Shown here in pieces: positions 25,627 to 34,958 of a stretch of DNA of 64,000 bases. The stretch is from Fibrella aquatilis (GTDB lineage Bacteria > Bacteroidota > Bacteroidia > Cytophagales > Spirosomataceae): positions 1-64,000 of the forward strand of contig NZ_JAFMYU010000011.1 in the NCBI RefSeq assembly GCF_017353255.1, read 5' to 3'. The number at the start of each line of letters is the position of its first letter. Within the stretch, counting starts at the first letter, position 1. Under the pieces are notes generated by a model. That model searched no databases, was not told the origin of the DNA, and saw only the letters and a program-made list of their open reading frames with translations. Position numbers and translations under genes: made by a program.

Positions 25627-27630
25627 ATGCAGGCCATTCGATTCTTTTCATACGAAACACTGATACATTCCGTGCTACTTTTCTGGAACCGGCCACTACC
25701 CGTTTTACTCTGCTGGTTGTGTCTGGTAATCAATTCCTTATCTGGCCATGCGCAGAGTGTTTGCGATAGGGCCGCGCAGGGCGGTGGGTTTACGGCCCCG
25801 GCCCGTACTTGCCTTACCGCGCCGGTTACGGTGGTCAATACAGTAGCCACACTAACCAATGTAGGTTACGTCTTCGACTACGACGGTAAGCCGCTCGTTA
25901 GCGGCCAGACCTTTTCGCAGGTTACAAAGTACACGTACGGCAAGCCTGGTTCATACACCATTTTGCAGGTGGGTAGCAGTGCTGGCACTAACGCCGTAGC
26001 CTGCAAAGTGATCGAGGTGCTCCCCGTTAAGCCTGTGGCCTACAGCGTAGTCATCTGCCCCGGCCGAAAAGCCACGCTGAGCTATACCCTGGATGCCGAA
26101 ACGGCCCGTTACGATAAGCTCACGATCAACTGGGGCGATGGCCTGCCCCCTACCGAGGTGCCACTGTCGGGCAATACGGGCAGTTTCATTGCCCCGGTAC
26201 ACACCTACCCCAGCGCGAGTAACCCGGTCATCAACGTAGTGGGTTCCTACATCGGTGCCTGCACGGGTTCAGCCAGTATTCAGTCAGTATCGGTGCAGAA
26301 TACGGCGGCTTCCAGTGTATCTGTTCAGGAGTTGAACTCGTCGGCCACCAGCGTGGAACTGAAATACCAAGCTTCGGCGGGGGCCACGGTGACGCTGTAT
26401 CAGCGCGATGGGTCGGGTAATTACGTGCCGACGGGGCAGACGGCCGCCACCGGCGGGGGCACGTTTACGATAAATGGTGTACCTGCTGCCAACATGAATT
26501 GCTTTCAACTGGGCGTGCAGGATGCCTGCGGCGGTGCCGAGCTGAAGTCGGCGGGGGTGTGCAGCGTTCCCCTGAGTGTCTCGGCAGGCGATAAGCAAAA
26601 CATCGTAACCTGGCCCGCCTACTCTGGCACCGACAAACCCCGTTTCTACCGCATGACCCGGAATAGTGCCCCACTGGGTAGCGCCACGGGTTCGCCCTTT
26701 ACCGACGCCAACGGCATTCAATGTGGGGTAAATTACTGTTACTCAGCCGAACTCAGCTTCAACACGGCCTCGACCATTGTGCGGTCGGCCCCGGTTTGCG
26801 TAGTGGGGAAGAACAACGAACCACCCAAGCCGCCCACCAAAGCGTTTGTGTCAGTAGAAGGCGACGGAGTGAAATTACAGGCCTCGCTGCCCGCCACCGT
26901 GCCCACGGCCTACACGCTGCTCGTGACCCGCGCCGATGGCCCCGGCGGGCCGTTCACACCCATTGGCCAGGTAAGCACCGACCGTAACTATACCGACAAG
27001 ACGGCCAACTCCGCCGCGCAGAGCTACTGCTACCGGACGGCCATCCAGAATAATTGCGGTGTCACATCCGACTATACGGCCCCATCCTGCACAGTACACC
27101 TGACTACGCCTGATAACAATGCCCTGACCTGGACGGCGTTGTCGCCCTTTTCGGCCTCCAGCGTAGCCGGGTATCAGGTCATCAAGATTGACCCCACCAC
27201 CGGTCTTTCCGACAAGATAGACGTGGGCGGCAACACCCGCTGGGAGCCAAACCCCAACCAGACAGATACCCAGACGTATACCTACCAGATTGTGGCCTAC
27301 GACAAGAACGGTGTAGAGAGCTATTCCAACCCCATACTGGTTCTGCTGGCTCCCAAGCTGTTTTTGCCCAACGCGTTTTCGCCCAACGGCGATGGTACCA
27401 ATGACGATTTTATGGCCAAAGGGGCCTTCTGGGACACGTTTTCGATGACTATCTACAGCCGATGGGGTGAGGTGCTGTTCAACACCACTGACCCTAAATC
27501 GACGGGCTGGAATGGCTTATTAACCGATGCTTCGGCTGCGCCCACGGGCTATTATACATTCCGGGTGGAAATCAAAGATCTGAAAGGCCAAACCTACGTA
27601 CGCACAGGTCGCGTACTTTTGATTCGGTAA
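25627..27630 (+). CDS. Secreted protein with gliding-motility/T9SS type B (CHU_C) C-terminal domain
   Basis: A 667-residue exported protein. A signal region (PLPVLLCWLCLVINSLSGHAQ) precedes several beta-sandwich modules, likely PKD/fibronectin-III-like, with repeated patterns such as GQVSTDRNYTDKTANSAAQSYCYRTAIQN. Paired cysteines suggest disulphides. The last 90 residues, from LFLPNAFSPNGDGTNDDFMAKG to GRVLLIR, are the classic type IX secretion sorting domain (CHU_C, type B), with FSPNGDGTND, YSRWGEVLF and TGYYTFRVEIKDLKG. It should be carried across the outer membrane by T9SS and kept at or near the cell surface. The function of the passenger part is unknown. Confidence 0.9.
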   Translation: MQAIRFFSYETLIHSVLLFWNRPLPVLLCWLCLVINSLSGHAQSVCDRAAQGGGFTAPARTCLTAPVTVVNTVATLTNVGYVFDYDGKPLVSGQTFSQVTKYTYGKPGSYTILQVGSSAGTNAVACKVIEVLPVKPVAYSVVICPGRKATLSYTLDAETARYDKLTINWGDGLPPTEVPLSGNTGSFIAPVHTYPSASNPVINVVGSYIGACTGSASIQSVSVQNTAASSVSVQELNSSATSVELKYQASAGATVTLYQRDGSGNYVPTGQTAATGGGTFTINGVPAANMNCFQLGVQDACGGAELKSAGVCSVPLSVSAGDKQNIVTWPAYSGTDKPRFYRMTRNSAPLGSATGSPFTDANGIQCGVNYCYSAELSFNTASTIVRSAPVCVVGKNNEPPKPPTKAFVSVEGDGVKLQASLPATVPTAYTLLVTRADGPGGPFTPIGQVSTDRNYTDKTANSAAQSYCYRTAIQNNCGVTSDYTAPSCTVHLTTPDNNALTWTALSPFSASSVAGYQVIKIDPTTGLSDKIDVGGNTRWEPNPNQTDTQTYTYQIVAYDKNGVESYSNPILVLLAPKLFLPNAFSPNGDGTNDDFMAKGAFWDTFSMTIYSRWGEVLFNTTDPKSTGWNGLLTDASAAPTGYYTFRVEIKDLKGQTYVRTGRVLLIR

Positions 27631-27677
27631 GAAACATGCCTGGTTCTCGGCTTGTTGTCTGTTAAAATAGCACTACT

Positions 27678-28040
27678 ATGTTTGGTAACCTAGGAGATAT
27701 GATGGGCATGATGGGGAAGATGAAGGAAGTTCAGTCCCGCATGAAAGAGGCCCAGGAAACGTTGAACACCCTCACAGCTACCGGCGAGTCGGGGGCGGGG
27801 CTGGTACGGGCCACCGTCAACGGCACAAAACAACTCGTAAAAATCCAGATCGACCCCGATCTGATGAAGGCCGGAGACAACCCCGCCGATGACCGCGAGA
27901 TGTTGCAGGACCTGATTGTGGCCGCCACCAACAAGGCTATGGACAACGTGGAGCCGCTTATTAAAGACCACATCCGCAAGGCTACTGAGGGCCTGCTGCC
28001 GAACATACCCGGCATGGACCTGGGCAACCTGATGGGGTAG
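27678..28040 (+). CDS. YbaB/EbfC nucleoid-associated protein
   Basis: A 120-residue DNA-binding protein of the YbaB/EbfC family. The N-terminal helix (MFGNLGDMMGMMGKMKEVQSRMKEAQETLN) and central strand region (VRATVNGTKQLVKIQIDPDLM) followed by the C-terminal helix (MLQDLIVAATNKAMDNVEPLIKDHI) match the tweezer-shaped dimer known for this family. In many bacteria it lies beside recR or dnaX; here it is between a T9SS cargo gene and a glycosyltransferase, 47 and 98 bp away. Confidence 0.94.
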   Translation: MFGNLGDMMGMMGKMKEVQSRMKEAQETLNTLTATGESGAGLVRATVNGTKQLVKIQIDPDLMKAGDNPADDREMLQDLIVAATNKAMDNVEPLIKDHIRKATEGLLPNIPGMDLGNLMG

Positions 28041-28138
28041 CTGGTTAGTCATATGCGTTAATAGGGGAAAGGGTTGACCAGAACAGATGACCAATGGCTG
28101 ATGTTTTGTGTCTTAATGGCTACTGACACCGTAAGCTG

Positions 28139-29152
28139 ATGACTTCCCTTCCCGATCTGGCTATTGTTATTCTGAACTATAACGGACAGGACTTTTTGTC
28201 GCGGTTTCTGCCGTCGGTGCTGGCCAACGCCGAAGGGGCCACCGTTTGGGTAGCCGATAACGCAAGTACCGACGGGTCGGTGTCGATGCTGCGCAGTGAT
28301 TTTCCGAGCGTTTGGATTCTGGAACTGCCCACCAACGAAGGCTATGCCGGAGGCTACAATGCCGCCCTGCAGCAGATTGATGCTGAATATTATTGCCTCC
28401 TGAATTCAGACGTGGCCGTTACGCCCGGCTGGATCAGGCCCGTGATAGACCTGTTTGAGGCGCACCCTGCTGCTGTGGCTTGCCAGCCTAAAATTCTGGC
28501 CTACCACAACCCCACTCAGTTTGAATATGCCGGTGCCGCCGGGGGCTACCTCGACTGGCTGGGCTTTGCGTTCTGCCGGGGCCGCCTGTTCGACACCACC
28601 GAAACCGACCACGGCCAGTATGATGACGACCGACGGGTGTTCTGGGCGTCCGGCGCGTGCCTGTTTGTGCGGTCGTATATGTTCCACCAAACAGGGGGCT
28701 TCGACGCAGACTTCTTTGCCCACATGGAAGAGATAGACTGGTGCTGGCGGGTGCAGCGGCTGGGTCATGAGGTGTGGACCTGCGGGCAGTCTGTGGTACA
28801 CCACGTAGGTGCGGGTACGCTGGCCAAAACTAATCCCCACAAAACTTTCCTGAACTACCGCAACAGCCTGTTGATGCTCTATAAAAACCTGCCCGGCTCC
28901 AGCCTGTGGCCGCTGCTATTAATCCGGCTGGTTGTCGATGGCATCTCGGCGGGGCCGCTGTTGTTGCGAGGCGAATGGGCGGCTATCTGGGCCATCATCC
29001 GGGCACATTTTGCCTTCTACAGGCTGTTGAACAAGTTTTCGCCCAAACGCAAAGCCCTGCTGGCCACCGCCAAAACTTCTGTGTCGCTCTATCCGAAGAG
29101 CATCATCTGGCAATATTTCCTGCGGGGAAAAAAGCGGTTTTCGCAGCTGTAG
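28139..29152 (+). CDS. GT2-family glycosyltransferase
   Basis: A 337-residue glycosyltransferase of the GT-A fold. Landmarks: LAIVILNYNGQDF and WVADNASTDGS at the nucleotide-sugar site, the NSD in YYCLLNSDVAVTPGW that binds metal, and MEEIDWCWRVQRLGHEVW as the acceptor/catalytic region. Resembles rhamnosyltransferases and other enzymes of surface polysaccharide synthesis; the sugar is unknown. The C-terminus (about residues 260-337) has a hydrophobic helical region that may attach to the membrane. Confidence 0.9.
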   Translation: MTSLPDLAIVILNYNGQDFLSRFLPSVLANAEGATVWVADNASTDGSVSMLRSDFPSVWILELPTNEGYAGGYNAALQQIDAEYYCLLNSDVAVTPGWIRPVIDLFEAHPAAVACQPKILAYHNPTQFEYAGAAGGYLDWLGFAFCRGRLFDTTETDHGQYDDDRRVFWASGACLFVRSYMFHQTGGFDADFFAHMEEIDWCWRVQRLGHEVWTCGQSVVHHVGAGTLAKTNPHKTFLNYRNSLLMLYKNLPGSSLWPLLLIRLVVDGISAGPLLLRGEWAAIWAIIRAHFAFYRLLNKFSPKRKALLATAKTSVSLYPKSIIWQYFLRGKKRFSQL

Positions 29153-29190
29153 AGGCGGCCACGACCGATTCGGGTATGCCCCGCCCCTAC
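29149..29190. terminator. Hairpin overlapping two converging stop codons
   Basis: GTAG-A-GGCGG pairs with CCGCC-C-CTAC across about 22 bases. The stem contains both the glycosyltransferase stop (TAG) and the methyltransferase stop (TAG read on the other strand). There is no T run, so this is a weak terminator candidate. Confidence 0.4.
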
Positions 29191-29930
29191 TTCCCAAAAA
29201 TCAAAATATGCTGTTGGGGGAGGCGGGGATCGTTTTTGAGCAGTTTCAGGCCTAGTGCCTTCATCTCTTTCACGGCCTGCGCCTCGGTCATTTTGTGGTG
29301 CTCTTTAATGGGCACGTTGGGGTCTTCGGCGCGGTACTCCACCAGCACAATGCGCCCGCCGGGTTTCAACGACCGCACTAGCGCCTCACCCATTTCGCGG
29401 GGGTTCGAGAACTCGTGGTAAGCGTCGATCATCAGGGCCAGGTCGACGGTGTTGGCAGGCAGTTTGGGGTCGGTGATGGTGCCCAGGATGGGCGTCACGT
29501 TGGGGGCTTTGTTTTTGGCTTTGTTGGCGTTGAGGTACTCAATCATTTCGGGCTGAATATCAACGGCCAGTACCTTGCCCTGTGGCACTACCCGCGCCAT
29601 GGGGAAGCTAAAAAAGCCTGTTCCTGCGCCAATGTCGGCCACTACGTCGGTGGGTTTCAGGGCCAGGGCGGTGAGTAACAGGTCGGTGCGTTCTTCCTGC
29701 TGGCGTTCGGGGCGTTCCAGCCAGTCGGCCCCCAGGTGGCCCATTACCTGCGCAATTTCGCGGCCCATATATACCCGCCCGGTGCCGTCGTAGGCCGGGC
29801 TTTTGGTTGTGTAGGCCGTGGCCGAGTCAGGCCCCGTTGTGTTGGTATTGTCGGTTTGGCGGGTGTTTTGCCCCCGGCCACAGCCCGACAGTAACAGTAG
29901 CGAGGCAAGTAAGAAGGAATGAGCAGTCAT
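29187..29930 (-). CDS. Lipoprotein class I SAM-dependent methyltransferase
   Basis: A 247-residue protein with two parts: a lipoprotein signal (SFLLASLLLLSGC, lipid-bearing C17) followed by a linker, and from about residue 75 a class I methyltransferase domain with motif I VVADIGAGTGFFSFPMAR (about 97-113), VLAVDIQPEMIEYL, and LMIDAYHEFSNPREM. The start used is directly before the signal; one nine codons earlier is less likely. A methyltransferase predicted outside the cytoplasm is unusual, since SAM is made inside; such proteins do occur in Bacteroidota, and their activity is not settled. Confidence 0.8.
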   Translation of the reverse strand: MTAHSFLLASLLLLSGCGRGQNTRQTDNTNTTGPDSATAYTTKSPAYDGTGRVYMGREIAQVMGHLGADWLERPERQQEERTDLLLTALALKPTDVVADIGAGTGFFSFPMARVVPQGKVLAVDIQPEMIEYLNANKAKNKAPNVTPILGTITDPKLPANTVDLALMIDAYHEFSNPREMGEALVRSLKPGGRIVLVEYRAEDPNVPIKEHHKMTEAQAVKEMKALGLKLLKNDPRLPQQHILIFGK

Positions 29931-30131
29931 AGGCGTTGGGCTTGGCTTGTATTGCATAACGTGGTAGGCGAAGGGCTTGTTTCACAAAACCCTGACACCA
30001 GCCGCGGGCATAGGCACTCCCGTTCGTCGGTGCGAAACTGCTGTCCATCCGGTTAATATCCGGGTCTGTCCTGTTTTCGTTTTAGGCCTAAAAGCAAGGT
30101 TCCATCTTTGTATTGTTCAATAGCAACCATC

Positions 30132-32711
30132 ATGGAATCACAACGTTTACACATCAGTGCCATTTTATTACTGTTTCTCACGCTGCTGGGCACGTCGGCT
30201 CAGGCTCAGTTTGGCATGGGAGGTGGCGCGGCACAACCGAAAGCATTACCTGGCACCGCTGGCGACAATAGCCCCAAAGGGAACGCCAAAATCACAGGAT
30301 ATGTGGTCGACTCGGCCATTACTAAGGCCGTGGAATTCGCCAGCATTGCCCTCTACAACCGCACTACCGGCAAAGCCGTTGACGGTACCGTGGCCGATGA
30401 AAAAGGCAAGTTTACCTTGAACAAACTGGTAGCCGGCGATTATAGAATTCTGATATCGTTTGTTGGATTCCGCAGTAAAACTGTTGATAGTCTGACGCTT
30501 AGCAACGGGCAGACGCTGGATTTAGGCGTGATCAAGCTGCCCACGAGCGTGAAAACCCTGGCCGAAGTAACCGTGACCGGGCAGGCCGCGCTTATTGAAG
30601 AGAAAGTGGACCGCCTGGTCTACAACGCCGATAAAGACATCCTGGCCAAAGGCGGCGACGCCACCGACATTCTCCGTAAAGTGCCCCTGCTCACTGTTGA
30701 CCTGGACGGTAATGTGAGCCTGCGCGGTAATCAGAACGTGCGGGTGTTGATTAACAACAAGCCCAGCACCATTGTGGCCAGCAGCGTATCCGACGCCCTC
30801 AAGCAGATTCCCGCCGACCAGATCAAGACCGTGGAGGTCATCACCAGCCCGTCGGCTAAGTACGATGCCGAGGGGTCGGGTGGAATTATCAACATCATTA
30901 CGAAGAAAAACAGCTTACAGGGCCTGAACCTCAACATCGACTCAGGGGTAGGCAACCGGGGGTCTAGCCTGGCCCTCAACGGCAGCTACCGCAAGGGTAA
31001 AGCCGGGTTCACCATCGGGGGCTTTGGCCGGGGCATTTATAACACCATCACCCGCACCAACCTCGACCAGAGCAGCGTGGTCAGCGACGTAACGACGCTG
31101 ACCCGCCAGAGTGGCGAGGGCCGTACCAAGGGTTTGTTTGGTCAGTATAACGTAGGGTTCGATTATGACCTGGCTAAGAACCAGAGCCTCACGGCGGGGG
31201 TGCGTTATGGTGTGCGCAACTTCGTCAACCAGCAGGACCTGCTAACCCGGCTGTTCAGCAACGGTACAGAGACGTTTTCGCAGAACCGATACGTAGACAC
31301 CAAAAACCTGTCGGGCACGGTAGACGCCAACGTCGATTACCTGCACACGTTCAAGCCGCAGCAGGAGTGGAGCATATCGACCCTCTATAGCCGCACCGAC
31401 CTGACCAACGACTTCAGCGCCAATCTATTCAATAGTGCAAATACTATTACGGGTCGGCAGCAGAACCTGAACGGCAACGTAAACCAAGAGTTTACGTTAC
31501 AAACTGATTATCAGACACCTATTAAGAAGAATCAGCAAATTGAGTTTGGTGCAAAAGCCATTTTTCGGGAAGTAAACAGCAATTACCGCTACCTCGTTGG
31601 CGGGGCATCGGGCGAGTTGGCGACGGTGCAAAACGGCACAAACGGATCGCTGTTATACCACCAGAACATTGCCGCCACCTACACGTCCTACACCTACACC
31701 ACCAAAAAACGCTACACGTTTAAGGGTGGTCTTCGCTACGAACACACCTTCATCGACGCCAGTACGGCTGAGAAAGGCAACCTCGGCGTGGGCGACTACG
31801 GGGTGCTGGTACCCAGCGTCAACGCCTCAAAAACGTTCAGCGGCACCACGTTTAAGCTTGGTTTCAACCGCCGGATTCAGCGGCCCGGTTTGCAGCAGCT
31901 GAACCCCAACTTCAACGCTGCCAACCCGCAGAACATCACCATCGGTAACCCGTCATTACGCCCCGAACTGACCAACAACTTCGAACTGGGCTTGAGCCGG
32001 ACTATTAAAAAAACGTTTGTCAACGCCACCTTCTTCGGGCGCGTGACCAACAACGCCATTGTGCAGGTGAGCCGCCCGTCAGACACCCTACGGGGCGCTA
32101 TTGTGAGCCAATACCAGAACATTGGCCGCCAATATGCTTACGGTACCAACGCCTTCATCAACGTGGCGGCCACCTCGAAAATCAACGTGGGTGTGTTTCT
32201 GAATGCCTTTTATACCAGCCTGAGCGGGCAGGTGACGGGGCGCGATGGGCTTAGCACTGAACTGACCAACACCGGCTTTAATATCAGCGGCGGGTCGTTT
32301 TTGCAGGCGCAGTTCAAGCACGGCTGGGGGGCGCAGGCTTTCGGGTTCATGCAGGGCAACACCATTCAGTTGCAGGGTACCCAGGGTGGTTTTGCGTTCT
32401 ACACAGTGGGGGTGAAAAAGGAGTTTGCCAACAAGAAAGCAAGCCTGGGTCTGGCGGCAGAGAACTTCTTCCAGGAGCGGTTTAACATCCATACTGTGCT
32501 GAATTCGCCCCTGTTCAACCAGGTCAACGATGTATATCTTTACAACCGCGGCATCCGGCTGACGTTCACCCTGAAGCTGGGTAAAGTCACCACCGAAGCA
32601 CCCCGCAAAAAAGCCCGTTCGGTCAACAACGACGACGTGAAGTCAGATGGTACGGGCGGTGGCGGCGACGCGCCAGCCGGTGGCGCGCCGGGCGGTGGCA
32701 GACCGAGGTAG
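30132..32711 (+). CDS. TonB-dependent-receptor-like outer-membrane beta-barrel protein
   Basis: An 859-residue outer-membrane protein. After a signal peptide (cut after SAQAQ, about residue 27) comes a carboxypeptidase-regulatory-like domain (ITGYVVDSAITKAVEFASIALY, about 45-130), then a plug domain (ILRKVPLLTVDLDGNVSLRGNQNVRVLINN, SAKYDAEGSGGIINIITKK), and a long barrel. It fits the outer membrane beta-barrel family of Bacteroidota receptors (OMP_b-brl_3). The C-terminal tail is unusual: 40 residues rich in Gly/Pro/Ala/Asp (GGGGDAPAGG) after the last strand. The substrate is not indicated. No SusD partner is next to it, so it is not a typical polysaccharide-utilisation pair. Confidence 0.88.
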   Translation: MESQRLHISAILLLFLTLLGTSAQAQFGMGGGAAQPKALPGTAGDNSPKGNAKITGYVVDSAITKAVEFASIALYNRTTGKAVDGTVADEKGKFTLNKLVAGDYRILISFVGFRSKTVDSLTLSNGQTLDLGVIKLPTSVKTLAEVTVTGQAALIEEKVDRLVYNADKDILAKGGDATDILRKVPLLTVDLDGNVSLRGNQNVRVLINNKPSTIVASSVSDALKQIPADQIKTVEVITSPSAKYDAEGSGGIINIITKKNSLQGLNLNIDSGVGNRGSSLALNGSYRKGKAGFTIGGFGRGIYNTITRTNLDQSSVVSDVTTLTRQSGEGRTKGLFGQYNVGFDYDLAKNQSLTAGVRYGVRNFVNQQDLLTRLFSNGTETFSQNRYVDTKNLSGTVDANVDYLHTFKPQQEWSISTLYSRTDLTNDFSANLFNSANTITGRQQNLNGNVNQEFTLQTDYQTPIKKNQQIEFGAKAIFREVNSNYRYLVGGASGELATVQNGTNGSLLYHQNIAATYTSYTYTTKKRYTFKGGLRYEHTFIDASTAEKGNLGVGDYGVLVPSVNASKTFSGTTFKLGFNRRIQRPGLQQLNPNFNAANPQNITIGNPSLRPELTNNFELGLSRTIKKTFVNATFFGRVTNNAIVQVSRPSDTLRGAIVSQYQNIGRQYAYGTNAFINVAATSKINVGVFLNAFYTSLSGQVTGRDGLSTELTNTGFNISGGSFLQAQFKHGWGAQAFGFMQGNTIQLQGTQGGFAFYTVGVKKEFANKKASLGLAAENFFQERFNIHTVLNSPLFNQVNDVYLYNRGIRLTFTLKLGKVTTEAPRKKARSVNNDDVKSDGTGGGGDAPAGGAPGGGRPR

Positions 32712-32723
32712 TAGCTACTAGAT

Positions 32724-32824
32724 ATTGGATGTTGGATACTGGACGTTGGATTGAAGACATTACATTTCAGACAACATCCAGTATCCAACGTCCAGTATCC
32801 AACGTCCATTATCCAACATCCAAT
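32724..32824. repeat. Heptad-armed palindrome, TGGATNT family
   Basis: Left arm 32724-32751 and right arm 32797-32824 match over 28 bp with one mismatch. The right side is extended inwards by further 7-bp units (CCAGTAT, CCAACGT repeated) at 32772-32796, which the left side does not have. Unit sequences resemble the copy near folA (18,171-18,251). Confidence 0.88.
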
Positions 32825-32854
32825 TCTTACCTTTAACGCGTAAAAACCTGCCAA

Positions 32855-33577
32855 ATGAAAACGACTAACATGCTGGCTGCTGCGGCGGCCCTTCTGATCT
32901 CGGTGAGTGCTTCAGCCCAGACCGTAGACGAAATTGTAGACAAACACATTGCCGCCATGGGTGGTGAAGACAAACTCAAAACCGTCACCTCGCTTATAAC
33001 CGAACGCTCACTGTCGGTGCAGGGCATGGAAATCCCAACCGTGATGACCATCGTGGTGGGCAAATCACTGCGGAGCGAATCAACGATTATGGGCAACGCC
33101 ATGGTGCAGGTAGTTGATGGCGGCGGCAGCACGGGCTGGAGCATCAAGCCCGCCATGATGCAGGGCACGGGTGAACCCGAAGACATGCCCGCCGACCAGA
33201 TCAAGCAGCAGGTGGGTCAGCTTGACCCGTTTGGCCCACTGCACAACTACAAAGACAAAGGCAACAAGGTAGAACTGGTTGGCAAAGAGAAAGTAGATGG
33301 CAAAGACGCCTACCATATGAAGGTGACTACCAAGGAAGGCAACACCATCGATGAGTTTCTCGACGCCAACACGTACCTAGTGAGCAAGGTCAAGTCAGTC
33401 ATGGGCGGTCAGGAAGGCGAAATCGCGTTTTCGGACTACAAGGACGTTGACGGCATCAAGTTTGCCAACACCATGGAAATAGCTAACCCACAGATGGGCA
33501 CGCTGACGATGACCACTACCAAGACCCAGGTTAACGCCAAAGTCGACGAGAGTATCTTCAAAAAGCCCGCGAAGTAA
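32855..33577 (+). CDS. Exported LolA/LppX-like protein
   Basis: A 240-residue exported protein (signal peptide cut after ASAQ, about residue 22). The mature part begins DEIVDKHIAAMGGEDKLKTVTSLI, which is the start of a domain common in Bacteroidota and related to outer-membrane lipoprotein sorting proteins (LolA/LppX-like half-barrel), and contains repeated beta-strands such as KVELVGKEKVDGKDAYHMKVTTKEG and GIKFANTMEIANPQMG. It lies after a receptor gene and may be cotranscribed with it. The role is inferred from fold only; ligand binding is likely. Confidence 0.78.
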   Translation: MKTTNMLAAAAALLISVSASAQTVDEIVDKHIAAMGGEDKLKTVTSLITERSLSVQGMEIPTVMTIVVGKSLRSESTIMGNAMVQVVDGGGSTGWSIKPAMMQGTGEPEDMPADQIKQQVGQLDPFGPLHNYKDKGNKVELVGKEKVDGKDAYHMKVTTKEGNTIDEFLDANTYLVSKVKSVMGGQEGEIAFSDYKDVDGIKFANTMEIANPQMGTLTMTTTKTQVNAKVDESIFKKPAK

Positions 33578-33585
33578 GGGAATAA

Positions 33586-33685
33586 GAAGCAAGAGATAAG
33601 AGGCAAGAAACAAGAGGCTTGCGCGAAGGACAACGGCTGTACCTTTGCGCAAGCCTCTTGTTTCTTGCCTCTTATCTCTTGCTTC
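33586..33685. repeat. Heptad-armed palindrome next to nuoD start
   Basis: Exact 39-bp arms (33586-33624 and 33647-33685) with units AAGCAAG, AGATAAG, AGGCAAG, AAACAAG; inner module GGCTTGCGC. Pairing continues inwards with one mismatch. It lies 6 bases before the nuoD start codon, so the message would begin next to a very strong hairpin. Confidence 0.94.
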
Positions 33686-33691
33686 TCACTC

Positions 33692-34924
33692 ATGACCAGC
33701 ACCATCCAATACGAGTATAGCCCCGGCCATTTTCAAGCGTCGGAGCCAACCGTGTATGACCCTACGCAACTGGCCGAGGGCGAAATGCTGCTGAACATGG
33801 GTCCGCAGCACCCCAGCACCCACGGCGTACTCCGGCTGGAGATCATCACCGACGGCGAGGTAATCCGTGATGTGGTGCCGCACCTGGGCTATTTGCACCG
33901 CTGCTTCGAGGCCCACACGCAGCAAGTGCCGTTCAATCAGGGTATTCCATTTGTTGATCGGCTCGATTACCTAGCGGCAATGAACGGCGAACACATCTGG
34001 GCCATGGCCGTAGAGAAGATGCTGGGAATTGACGCCGACATGAAAAACAGCCCCGGTGGGCGGCGCACCGAATACATCCGTGTGCTGGTGGCTGAACTGA
34101 ACAGGATTGCCTCGCACTTTGTGGCCATTGGCACCTATGGCATCGACATCGGCGCGTTTACGCCCTTTCTCTGGGTCATGCGTGACCGCGAACACATTCA
34201 GCGGATGCTGGAGTGGGTGAGTGGTGCCCGGATGCTCTACAACTACATCTGGATCGGCGGCGTCTTCTACGACCTGCCTGTGGGCTTCGAGGCCCGCTGC
34301 CAGGAGTTTATCACCTACCTGAAACCCAAGCTGATGGAGCTACAGGAGGTGCTGATCAACAACGAAATATTCATCAAGCGTACCGCCAATGTGGGCGTCT
34401 TGCCCCTGCCCGTGGCCATCGACTTTGGCTGTACGGGGCCGGTACTGCGCGGGTCGGGCCTGCGGTATGATCTCCGCCGCGTAGATGCTTATTCGGTCTA
34501 TCCCGAACTTGATTTCGACATTCCGATTGGCTCCGGCGAAATGGGTACCTTGGGCGATTGCTGGGACCGGACCAACGTGCGGGTGCAGGAGTGCTGGCAG
34601 TCGGTACGCATTATTGAACAGTGCCTTGCCCGCCTCACCACCGACCTGGCCCGCACTCGCGACTACGACCCGCACGAGTTTGTGCCCAAGAAAATCAGGC
34701 CTAAAGCAGGTGATTTCTACTTCCGGGGTGAAAGTGCCAAGGGTGAGCTGGGCTTCTTTTTCCGTACCGATGGCCGTTCAGACGTACCTGTACGCTGCCA
34801 CGCCCGCTCCTGCTCTTTCCACAACCTCTCTGTCATTGCCGACATCAGCCGCGGTGCCATGCTCGCCGACCTGGTAGCCATCATCGGCTCACTCGACCTG
34901 GTGATGGGGGAAGTGGACCGGTGA
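33692..34924 (+). CDS. nuoD: NADH-quinone oxidoreductase subunit D
   Basis: A 410-residue 49-kDa-type subunit of complex I, located in the cytoplasmic arm at the quinone-binding junction. Signatures: LNMGPQHPSTHGVLRLEIITDGE, GYLHRCFEAHTQQVPF, and the C-terminal VPVRCHARSCSFHNL...ADLVAIIGSLDLVMGEVDR. The start at MTSTIQYEYS lies just after a palindrome; a start nine codons earlier falls within the palindrome and is rejected. No other nuo genes are in the window; the gene is flanked by repeats and an opposite histidine kinase, so it has been separated from the usual nuoA-N order or is a second copy. Confidence 0.96.
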   Translation: MTSTIQYEYSPGHFQASEPTVYDPTQLAEGEMLLNMGPQHPSTHGVLRLEIITDGEVIRDVVPHLGYLHRCFEAHTQQVPFNQGIPFVDRLDYLAAMNGEHIWAMAVEKMLGIDADMKNSPGGRRTEYIRVLVAELNRIASHFVAIGTYGIDIGAFTPFLWVMRDREHIQRMLEWVSGARMLYNYIWIGGVFYDLPVGFEARCQEFITYLKPKLMELQEVLINNEIFIKRTANVGVLPLPVAIDFGCTGPVLRGSGLRYDLRRVDAYSVYPELDFDIPIGSGEMGTLGDCWDRTNVRVQECWQSVRIIEQCLARLTTDLARTRDYDPHEFVPKKIRPKAGDFYFRGESAKGELGFFFRTDGRSDVPVRCHARSCSFHNLSVIADISRGAMLADLVAIIGSLDLVMGEVDR

Positions 34925-34958
34925 AAACGGTTTTCTGTTTGCTGTCTTTTGTTTTCAC
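34921..34958. repeat. Short heptad palindrome overlapping two stop codons
   Basis: GTGAAAAC and GTTTTCAC arms flank 7-bp units (GTTTTCT, GTTTGCT, GTCTTTT). The left arm contains the nuoD stop and the right arm the histidine kinase stop, so it fills the whole convergent gap. Confidence 0.65.

Noticed and set aside
33665-33691. Earlier start for nuoD
   Set aside because: The codons fall within the right arm of a palindrome and give MPLISCFSL, unlike NuoD proteins.
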